From G021776435 sp046756245 (GTDB taxonomy: Bacteria > Pseudomonadota > Alphaproteobacteria > Caulobacterales > Parvularculaceae), in assembly GCA_046756245.1 (NCBI GenBank), contig JBHHVZ010000085.1, positions 1 to 12,472 of the forward strand: DNA of 12,472 bases. The letters run 5' to 3'. Positions 7,243-12,472 of this stretch are shown one piece after another. A program made the translations under genes and the position numbers. Under the pieces are notes generated by a model. The model had not been told where the DNA came from, searched no databases, and was given only the letters and a program-made list of their open reading frames with translations. Each line of letters opens with the position of its first letter. Position 1 is the first letter of the stretch.

Positions 7243-7728
7243 TCATGATGTCGGCGGGCCGGGCGCGCGCTTGGCGAACTGAAGCGCCGGCGCCCATGTT
7301 CTGACCGCCCGAACGAGATCCTGCAGCGAAACCGGCTTGTGCAGATAATCGGTCATGCCGGCCTGTATGCACAGGTGCTGATCGGCCGGCTCCACATGGC
7401 CGGTGACGGCGATGATCGGCGTTTCGGGTTTTCCTTCCGCCTTTTCGCGCCGGCGAATCTGGCGGGTCGCGTCGAACCCGTCCATTTCCGGCATGTTGAC
7501 GTCCATCAGCACAAGGCCCGGCCGGCGCTGTTCATAGAGGCTCACCGCTTTGCGGCCGTCCTTGGCGACCACGACCTCGCCGTTGAAATTTTTAAGCAGC
7601 GCCTCAAGCACCTTGATGTTCACGTCGTTGTCTTCGGCGACAAGGATAGTGAAGATGGGGGCTTCCTGTCTGTCGGCCTCGTTTGAGGCGTTTTCGGGGT
7701 CTGAATGCGCTTGCGGAGCAGTCGCCAT
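7243..7728 (-). CDS. Stand-alone CheY-like response-regulator receiver protein
   Basis: Single receiver domain of 161 residues with no output domain. It shows the acidic pair E32/D33 in ILVAEDND, the phospho-acceptor D76 in LVLMDVNMPEMDG, T109 in IIAVTG and K131 in YLHKPVS. The first 24 or so residues are a charged, probably disordered extension, and a Pro-rich tail follows the last helix. The sequence style (AEDN ... LMDVNMPEMDG) resembles receivers detached from hybrid histidine kinases, so it likely takes part in a phosphorelay or controls a partner by protein contact. No histidine kinase is nearby, making it an orphan. The start at 7728 has a strong GGAGGAG just upstream. It is convergent with the M20D gene and divergent from the second M20 gene. 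Confidence 0.88.
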   Translation of the reverse strand: MATAPQAHSDPENASNEADRQEAPIFTILVAEDNDVNIKVLEALLKNFNGEVVVAKDGRKAVSLYEQRRPGLVLMDVNMPEMDGFDATRQIRRREKAEGKPETPIIAVTGHVEPADQHLCIQAGMTDYLHKPVSLQDLVRAVRTWAPALQFAKRAPGPPTS

Positions 7729-7847
7729 GGGGCTCCTCCAAAACGTTCCGCCGCGCCGTCGCAGCGGTACCGCCGGCGCTGTAAAAGTGTTTTCAGCTGC
7801 GCCGCGAGCCTCGATTCTTACGAAAAACGGTTAACTGGAGCCTAAGA

Positions 7848-7934
7848 TTAAAGTTCTCGCACCATGCGGCGGCTGGCGCGCGCCACAGGAATGGCCCGGC
7901 CGTCGAATTCCGCGGGGGCGTCGCTGACTTTCAT
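7848..7934 (-). CDS. Possible 28-residue small protein (doubtful)
   Basis: An ATG at 7934 opens a 28-codon frame ending in TAA, with AAGG nine bases upstream and codons mostly ending in G or C as in the neighbours. The product begins MKVSDAPAEFDG and is rich in Arg and Ala, with no membrane segment or recognised domain. The frame remains open upstream of the ATG through the terminator hairpin region, so it might also be the relic of a longer gene. It would be the first gene of a minus-strand unit with the receiver gene, about 120 bases ahead of it. Function unknown; it could be non-coding. Confidence 0.22.
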   Translation of the reverse strand: MKVSDAPAEFDGRAIPVARASRRMVREL

Positions 7935-7986
7935 CAGCAAGCGCCTTATTTGCGCCGCGAAATGATCCCGAAATGACGCTCGCTTT

Positions 7987-8027
7987 CGCCGGCGGCGCCT
8001 CTCGCTCCCGCCGGCGTTTTTCTTTTT
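7987..8027 (+). terminator. Strong intrinsic terminator upstream of the second M20 gene
   Basis: CGCCGGCGG (7987-7995) and CCGCCGGCG (8008-8016) form a perfect 9-base-pair GC stem with a 12-base loop, followed by TTTTTCTTTTT (8017-8027). This is a textbook rho-independent terminator for plus-strand transcripts. No plus-strand gene ends just before it: the nearest is the M20D gene, which stops almost 800 bases upstream with an opposing gene between. It may end read-through from that gene, end a small RNA, or act as a leader attenuator of the M20 gene that starts 44 bases later. Confidence 0.8.
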
Positions 8028-8071
8028 GGCGCGGCGCGTTACGCTCCCCTCTAATGACGAGGAGAAGGGTG

Positions 8072-9622
8072 ATGTCTATGCGAACACTTTCCGCCGCCTG
8101 CCTGCTTTTGGGCGCGGCCTTTGCAACGCCGGGCGCGGCGGGAGAACCGGCGGCGACGTCTGGCGCGGCGGTCGCTACAGCGCGGGCTTACCGCGACGCG
8201 CATGCGGCCGACATTCTGAACGGTTTTGTGAAGCTGCTTGAGCTTCCAAACGACGCCCGCGACGCCCACGACATTCGTCGGAACGCCGAAACGATTGCGG
8301 CGCTGTTTGACGCTCGAGGGTTTTCGATGGCGCTGCTGGAACAGGATGGCGCGCCGCCGCTCATATACGGCGAACGCAGGACGCCGAATGCTGCGCGCAC
8401 CATCGCGATTTACGTCCATTATGACGGCCAGCCGACGGCGGCGGAGAACTGGACGCATCCGCCCTTCGAGCCGGCGCTTTACGATGGCGACATGGCGGCG
8501 GGTGCGGCGCGCATTGCCTTTCCCGAAAGCGGCGAGGCGGTGGAGCCCGAATGGCGCGCCTATGCGCGCTCGGCCGGCGATGACAAGGCGCCGTTCCCGG
8601 CGCTTCTTGCGGCGCTCGACGCGCTTGACGGCGCCGATATTCCGCTGACCGCCAATGTGAAGCTCATCTTCGACGGAGAAGAAGAGCGCGGCTCTGCCCA
8701 TCTCGGCGCCTATCTCGCCCGCCACGCCGACAAGTTTTCCGATGTGGATCTCTGGCTCTTCTGCGACGGGCCGACCCATCAGAGCGGAAAGCCGCAGCTC
8801 GTCTTCGGGGTGCGCGGGGTTGCGGGGCTGGACGTGACGGTCTACGGCCCCAATCGCGGCCTCCACAGCGGTCATTACGGCAACTGGGCCCCGGGGCCGG
8901 GCTGGCGGCTCGCGCGCCTGCTCGCCAGCATGAAAGACGATAACGGCCGTGTACGGATTAAGGGGTTTTATAAAACCGCCGAGCCGATGACGAAAGCCGA
9001 GCGCGCGGCGCTCGCCGCCGCGCCGCCTGTCGACGAAGCCTTGCGGAAGACGTTCGGACTGGCGGAAACCGAAGCGCGCAATACGCCGCTCGGCGAGCGC
9101 ATCATGCTGCCTGCGCTCAATCTTAAAGGGCTCAAGAGCGCAGAGGTGGGCGAGAGCGCGCGCAACATCATCCCTCCGACCGCGACCGCCTCGATCGGGG
9201 TGCGGCTTGTGAAGGGAAACGAACCGGAAGCCATGATCGACCTCGTCGAGGCGCATATGCGCCGGCAGGGTTATCATATCGTGCGCGAAGAGCCCGACGC
9301 GGAAACACGCCGCGCCCACCCGCTGATTGCAAAAGTCACGCGCGATGAAGGCTATCCGGCGGTCAGGAGCCGTATGGACGACCCGGCGCTCGCCCCGCTC
9401 GTCGCCGCGCTGAAAGAGGCGGCGGGGGACGAGCTTGTGCTGACGCCGACGCTTGGCGGCTCGCTGCCGCTTTATCAGTTCGAACAGGTATCGGATGCGC
9501 CCATCGTCATTCTGCCGATCGCCAATTATGACGACAATCAGCATGCGCCCGATGAGAATCTGCGCCTCGGCAATCTGTTCTACGGCATAGACGCCTACGC
9601 CGCGGTGCTGACGATGGAGTGA
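8072..9622 (+). CDS. Exported M20-family (carnosinase-like) metallopeptidase
   Basis: Di-zinc exopeptidase of family M20, closest in motif style to cytosolic non-specific dipeptidase/carnosinase relatives (M20/M25/M40 group). With a 516-residue frame it has a hydrophobic N-terminal signal (RTLSAACLLLGAAFATPGAAG), predicting periplasmic export; no proper lipobox precedes the Cys. Likely metal and catalytic residues are H116 in YVHYDGQP, D170 (or D171) in ARSAGDDKAP, E204/E205 in DGEEERGS, D232 in FCDGP and H491 near the C-terminus in NQHAPDENL. The lid domain carries the family sequence GLHSGHYGNWAPGP and a GRVRIKGFYK segment. I chose the ATG at 8072, with GGAG at 8061-8064 upstream; the ATG at 8078 is equally possible. 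The frame stays open back to 7973, but that would run through the terminator. The substrate is unknown, probably dipeptides or short peptides. Confidence 0.85.
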   Translation: MSMRTLSAACLLLGAAFATPGAAGEPAATSGAAVATARAYRDAHAADILNGFVKLLELPNDARDAHDIRRNAETIAALFDARGFSMALLEQDGAPPLIYGERRTPNAARTIAIYVHYDGQPTAAENWTHPPFEPALYDGDMAAGAARIAFPESGEAVEPEWRAYARSAGDDKAPFPALLAALDALDGADIPLTANVKLIFDGEEERGSAHLGAYLARHADKFSDVDLWLFCDGPTHQSGKPQLVFGVRGVAGLDVTVYGPNRGLHSGHYGNWAPGPGWRLARLLASMKDDNGRVRIKGFYKTAEPMTKAERAALAAAPPVDEALRKTFGLAETEARNTPLGERIMLPALNLKGLKSAEVGESARNIIPPTATASIGVRLVKGNEPEAMIDLVEAHMRRQGYHIVREEPDAETRRAHPLIAKVTRDEGYPAVRSRMDDPALAPLVAALKEAAGDELVLTPTLGGSLPLYQFEQVSDAPIVILPIANYDDNQHAPDENLRLGNLFYGIDAYAAVLTME

Positions 9623-9690
9623 CCACATTGAATTAACGAAACTCAAAAGGTCATTCCAGGTTGTGTTAGCTCGCTAGTCGCCCCTACCTC

Positions 9691-9761
9691 CGCTCATCCC
9701 GGCGAAGGCCGGGATCTATTGCCAAATCAGAACTGGGCCCCGGCTTCCGCCGGGATGAGCG
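9691..9761. repeat. REP-like nested palindromic intergenic repeat
   Basis: Arms at 9691-9713 and 9739-9761 are inverted copies matching at 21 of 23 positions. Each arm is itself a hairpin: CCCGGC-GAAG-GCCGGG (9698-9713) and CCCGGC-TTCC-GCCGGG (9739-9754). The core (TCATCCCGGCGAAGGCCGGG and its inverse) resembles the dispersed short palindromic repeats found in many Alphaproteobacteria, whose conceptual translations give the familiar spurious RRKPESR-type peptides. It sits in the gap of about 200 bases between the second M20 gene and the fructosamine-kinase gene. It could stabilise or terminate the upstream transcript, but has no T-run. Only one copy lies in this window; the family assignment is from memory of such elements. 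Confidence 0.75.
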
Positions 9762-9823
9762 CAATAAGAGGCGAATATCCAAACAAAATCCGTGGCGTCG
9801 TATTGAAAACGCACCCCTAACCG

Positions 9824-10675
9824 ATGACAAAGGAAACGTTCGCCGAAAAATTGGAGGCCGCGCTCGGTGCGCGCGTCGCCTCGCTGTCGCCGGTCGCCGG
9901 CGGATGCATTGCAGCCGCGCAGGAAGCCCGCTTCGACGACGGAAGGCGCGTTTTCGTCAAACGCTATGACGACTCGCGGCTTGTCGAAGGCGAAGCGTTC
10001 ATGCTGCGCTATCTGGCCGCGAAGGGCGCGCCGGCGCCGGCGGTTCTTTACGCCGAAGACGGGCTCCTTGTTCTCGAATGGCTCGACCGGAACAACGACG
10101 ACACGAACGCCGCCGATGAAGACGCCGGCCGCAAGCTGGCGACGCTTCATAACGTGCGTGCGGAACAATATGGTTTCGAACGCGATGTCGCCATTGGCCC
10201 GCTGCCTCAGCCGAACGGCTGGGCGCGCGACTGGCCGGAATTTTTCGCCGAGCGGCGCATCACCTATATGGCGAAACTCTGCCGCGACGCAGGCGCGGTC
10301 GACGCGGCGATGGCGGCGCGCCTCGACAGGTTCGCAGGGAGGCTCGCGGAATTTTTGCCGGCGGCTCCGGAAGCTAGCCTGCTGCACGGGGATTTCTGGA
10401 GCGGCAACGTGCTGCGTGCGTCGGGGCGGGTAACCGGCTTCATCGATCCGGCGCTTTATTACGGCGACGGCGAGGTTGATCTTGCGTTCGCCGGCATGTT
10501 CGGCGGCTTCGGCGAACGCTTCTACGCCGCCTACGCCGAGATGCGCCCGGCCGAAAAGGGGCGGAACGCGCGCGCCGACATTTACCGCCTGTGGCCGGCG
10601 CTCGTCCATGTGAGGCTCTTCGGCGCGGGCTATCTTTCTTCGGTGGAGCCGGTCCTCGTCCGCCTTGGCGTTTGA
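9824..10675 (+). CDS. Fructosamine-kinase family protein (FN3K-like)
   Basis: Small-molecule kinase of the fructosamine-3-kinase / ketosamine-3-kinase family, in the aminoglycoside-phosphotransferase-like fold. Family members phosphorylate sugars on glycated amines so that the adduct falls off (deglycation). The 283 residues match the usual length. Visible motifs: K46 in VFVKRY, LVLEWLD (82-88) at the hinge, NGWARDWPEFFAERR (131-145), the Brenner catalytic motif LLHGDFWSGN with D190 and N195, the metal-binding Asp in FIDPALYYGDGEVDLAF (D208), and the FGGFGERFYAAY segment. No strong Shine-Dalgarno is seen before the ATG at 9824. The gene is followed by trpA after 63 bases on the same strand, so trpA may be transcribed from a promoter ahead of this gene. 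A general APH-type kinase with another substrate cannot be ruled out. Confidence 0.87.
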   Translation: MTKETFAEKLEAALGARVASLSPVAGGCIAAAQEARFDDGRRVFVKRYDDSRLVEGEAFMLRYLAAKGAPAPAVLYAEDGLLVLEWLDRNNDDTNAADEDAGRKLATLHNVRAEQYGFERDVAIGPLPQPNGWARDWPEFFAERRITYMAKLCRDAGAVDAAMAARLDRFAGRLAEFLPAAPEASLLHGDFWSGNVLRASGRVTGFIDPALYYGDGEVDLAFAGMFGGFGERFYAAYAEMRPAEKGRNARADIYRLWPALVHVRLFGAGYLSSVEPVLVRLGV

Positions 10676-10697
10676 AGGACGGCGCGGGCGGCGGTCG

Positions 10698-10725
10698 AAG
10701 CCTTGCATTCCCGGCAGGAAGGCTT
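10698..10725 (+). other. Short inverted repeat just before the trpA ribosome binding site
   Basis: AAGCCTT (10698-10704) and AAGGCTT (10719-10725) are perfect 7-base inverted copies with a 14-base loop, ending one base before the Shine-Dalgarno AGGGAGAG of trpA. A hairpin here would lie against the ribosome binding site without burying it. There is no T-run, so it is not an intrinsic terminator. It may be chance in GC-rich DNA. Confidence 0.3.
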
Positions 10726-10738
10726 AGGGAGAGCGGCC

Positions 10739-11587
10739 ATGCCTGCACAGCATCGGTCACGCATAACAGACTGTTTTAAACGCCTCGCCGGCGAACGACG
10801 CGCCGCCTTCACGCCCTTCGTGATGGCGGGCGATCCGGACTACGAGGCTTCGCTAAAGCTTCTGAAGGCGCTTCCCGAAGCCGGCGCGGACATGATCGAG
10901 CTCGGCGTCTGTTTCACCGATCCGATGGCCGACGGGCCGGCCATACAGGCGGCGGGCCTGCGCGCGCTTATGGCCGGGCAGACCCTGCGCAAGACCCTGG
11001 AAATGGTCAAATCGTTTCGACAACAGGACGACGCCACCCCGGTCATCCTCATGGGCTATTACAACCCCTTTTACAGCTACGGCGTTGAAGCATTCCTGGC
11101 GGATGCGAAAAAAGCCGGCGTCGACGGGCTCATCATCGTCGATCTGCCGCCGGAAGAGGACGCGGAAATGTGCCTGCCGGCGCGCGCCGCCGGGCTCGAT
11201 TTCATCCGGCTCGCGACCCCTACGACCGACGACGCGCGCCTGCCTTCTGTGGTGCGCAACATCTCGGGCTTCGTTTATTACGTCTCGGTGGCGGGCGTGA
11301 CCGGCGCGAAAACCGGAGAAAAACGCGCGGTGGCCGCCGCCGTCGCCCGCCTGAGGGCGGCGTCCGGATTGCCGGCGGCGGTCGGTTTCGGCATCAAAAC
11401 GACTGAAAAAGCTCGGGAAATCGCCGCCGTGACCGACGCCGTGGTGGTCGGATCGGCGCTCGTCGAAACCCTCGCTGCGGCCCTTGTAGACAGTCCGAAC
11501 GATCCCGATAATGCAGTTAACCGGGTATTGAGTCTGGCGCGCGATCTTTCGGGGGCGGTGCGCGCCGCGGGAGAAGGGCGTATATGA
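10739..11587 (+). CDS. trpA: TrpA, tryptophan synthase alpha subunit
   Basis: Cleaves indole-3-glycerol phosphate to indole and glyceraldehyde-3-phosphate and passes indole to TrpB. The 282 residues contain the catalytic Glu in MIELGV (E54, equivalent to E. coli E49) and catalytic Asp in DPMADGP (D65, equivalent to D60), the VDLPPEE segment, YYVSVAGVTGAK, GFGIKT and the phosphate-binding VVGSALV. One oddity: the usual Pro after ELG(V/M) is Cys (C58, ELGVCFTDP), at the position of E. coli P53 at the start of loop L2. The ATG at 10739 has GGGAG seven bases upstream; an in-frame TTG at 10703 is rejected. Its stop overlaps the accD start by four bases (ATGA), so the pair is translationally coupled. 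It is separated from its partner trpB by about 5.65 kb. Confidence 0.96.
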   Translation: MPAQHRSRITDCFKRLAGERRAAFTPFVMAGDPDYEASLKLLKALPEAGADMIELGVCFTDPMADGPAIQAAGLRALMAGQTLRKTLEMVKSFRQQDDATPVILMGYYNPFYSYGVEAFLADAKKAGVDGLIIVDLPPEEDAEMCLPARAAGLDFIRLATPTTDDARLPSVVRNISGFVYYVSVAGVTGAKTGEKRAVAAAVARLRAASGLPAAVGFGIKTTEKAREIAAVTDAVVVGSALVETLAAALVDSPNDPDNAVNRVLSLARDLSGAVRAAGEGRI

Positions 11588-12472
11588 ACTGGCTATCGAA
11601 TATCACGCCGCCAGGGATCAAGAACATCTTCAAGCGTCAGGATGACTCCGCCGACACTCTGTGGGTGAAATGTCCCGACTGCGGCGACATGATCTTCCAG
11701 CGCGATCTTGAAACCGCGCAACAGGTGTGTCCGTCCTGCAACTGTCACATGCGTCTTGCCCCCGAAGAAAGGCTGAAGCAGCTGTTTGACGAAGGCCGTT
11801 ACGCGCTTGTCGACCTGCCGGAACCCGTCGCCGATCCGCTCAAGTTCCGCGATGAGAAGAAATACCCCGACCGTCTGAAGGAATACCGCAAGAAGACGGG
11901 CCATCAGGACGCCATGCTTGTCGCCGTCGGCGAAATCGACAAGTTGCCGGTTGTCGCCGCAGTTCAGAATTTCGCATTCATGGGCGGTTCTATGGGCATG
12001 GCGCTGGGCGAAGCGATGCTCAAGGCCGCCGAAGAAGCGGTGATGCGCAAATGTTCGCTTGTCGTTTTTGCGGCGTCGGGCGGCGCGCGCATGCAGGAAG
12101 GCATTCTGTCGCTGATGCAGATGCCGCGTTCGACGCTCGCCGTGCAGATGGTGAAGGATGCGGGCCTTCCCTATGTCGTCGTTCTGACCCATCCCACCAC
12201 CGGCGGCGTGACGGCCTCATTTGCGATGCTGGGCGATGCGCATCTCGCCGAGCCGGGCGCGCTCATCGGCTTTGCGGGTCCGCGCGTCATCGAACAGACT
12301 ATCCGCGAAAAGCTCCCCGAAGGTTTTCAGCGTGCGGAGTTTTTAGTCGAAAAGGGCATGGTCGACCTTGTCGTGCACCGCCATGAAATGCGCAAGGCGC
12401 TGTCGCGGCTTCTGCGCGTTCTGACCCGCGACGGAGCGGAAGCCGTCAGGCCGAGGAGCGTCGTTTCGCTGG
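11584..12472 (+). CDS. accD: AccD, acetyl-CoA carboxylase carboxyltransferase beta subunit (3' end outside window)
   Basis: Beta subunit of the carboxyltransferase that, with AccA, makes malonyl-CoA for fatty-acid synthesis. The frame runs from ATG 11584 to the end of the window, giving 296 residues out of the roughly 300 expected. It has the N-terminal zinc ribbon CPDC-x15-CPSC (C30, C33, C49, C52), the GGSMGMALGEA segment (134-144), the ASGGARMQEG active-site block (164-173), the HPTTGGVTASFAMLGD block (203-218) and the conserved FAGPRVIEQTI (230-240). The ATG lies within the trpA stop as ATGA. The pair trpA-accD, usually followed by folC, is a conserved alphaproteobacterial arrangement; whether folC follows here is outside the window. 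Confidence 0.96.
   Translation, partial: MNWLSNITPPGIKNIFKRQDDSADTLWVKCPDCGDMIFQRDLETAQQVCPSCNCHMRLAPEERLKQLFDEGRYALVDLPEPVADPLKFRDEKKYPDRLKEYRKKTGHQDAMLVAVGEIDKLPVVAAVQNFAFMGGSMGMALGEAMLKAAEEAVMRKCSLVVFAASGGARMQEGILSLMQMPRSTLAVQMVKDAGLPYVVVLTHPTTGGVTASFAMLGDAHLAEPGALIGFAGPRVIEQTIREKLPEGFQRAEFLVEKGMVDLVVHRHEMRKALSRLLRVLTRDGAEAVRPRSVVSL

Larger units (their letters stand above)
7729..8071. other. Gene-poor gap of about 340 bases between receiver gene and second M20 gene
   Basis: This gap holds the ribosome binding site of the minus-strand receiver gene, an AT-richer stretch around 7785-7860, a weak small open frame on the minus strand (7848-7934), and a strong plus-strand terminator at 7987-8027. 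Reading frames covering 7973-8071 upstream of the M20 start are not protein-like. No tRNA or other known RNA is recognised. A plus-strand small RNA ending at the terminator is possible but unproven. Confidence 0.4.

Noticed and set aside
7864..7972. Plus-strand small open frame of about 33 codons in the gap before the second M20 gene
   Set aside because: No Shine-Dalgarno, and the codon pattern is poorer than in the overlapping minus-strand frame.
8051..9646. Minus-strand open frame of 531 codons opposite the second M20 gene
   Set aside because: The plus-strand frame carries the full M20 motif set and a signal peptide; the antisense product is Arg-rich and featureless.
9716..10708. Minus-strand open frame of 330 codons opposite the fructosamine kinase gene
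   Set aside because: Shadow frame; it starts and ends in non-coding sequence and its C-terminus reads through the palindromic repeat, giving the spurious HPGGSRGP-type peptide.
5088..10738. Complete mobile element (insertion sequence, integron or prophage) between trpB and trpA
   Set aside because: No transposase, integrase, phage gene, attachment-like direct repeat or terminal inverted repeat was seen at either junction.
1..12472. CRISPR array, tRNA or rRNA genes
   Set aside because: No regularly spaced repeats, no recognisable tRNA cloverleaf and no rRNA-like sequence were noticed on reading through; a covariance-model scan was not possible.

Overview
The window looks like chromosomal DNA from a GC-rich Alphaproteobacterium. 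Three things point that way: the order ihfB - lapA-like - trpF - trpB ... trpA - accD, the adjacent ubiE-ubiB pair, and the alphaproteobacterial form of the UbiB motif (HADMHQGN). The order Caulobacterales, Parvularculales or Rhodobacterales is only a guess; no rRNA or other taxonomic marker is present.

Layout. On the left, ubiE and ubiB (ubiquinone biosynthesis) lie on the minus strand, and ubiB runs off the left edge. They are divergent from a plus-strand housekeeping run: ihfB (nucleoid protein), a LapA-type two-helix membrane protein, trpF and trpB. About 5.65 kb after trpB, the run resumes with trpA and accD, which overlap by 4 bases; accD runs off the right edge. In many Alphaproteobacteria trpF-trpB-trpA-accD are contiguous, so the segment between trpB and trpA (about 5088-10738) is an interruption of a conserved operon.

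The interrupting segment. It starts directly behind the trpB stop codon with an AbrB/MazE-type antitoxin and PIN-domain (VapC-like) toxin pair, preceded by a clear inverted-repeat operator. Next come an exported M20D amidohydrolase, a minus-strand stand-alone receiver protein, a gap of about 340 bases ending in a strong intrinsic terminator, an exported carnosinase-like M20 peptidase, a nested palindromic (REP-like) repeat, and a fructosamine-kinase family gene that leads into trpA with a short gap. The segment looks like an accretion of accessory genes, not one mobile element: no transposase, integrase or flanking direct repeat was seen.

How the genes work together. TrpF, TrpB and TrpA carry out late steps of tryptophan synthesis; TrpA and TrpB form one enzyme complex, yet here they are encoded far apart. 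The two exported peptidases and the fructosamine kinase could together handle peptides or glycated amines, but this is conjecture. No wholly new system is demonstrated. The most notable items are the split trp operon with the toxin-antitoxin pair at its junction, the orphan terminator and its upstream region, and an unusual Cys in the TrpA loop that normally carries Pro.
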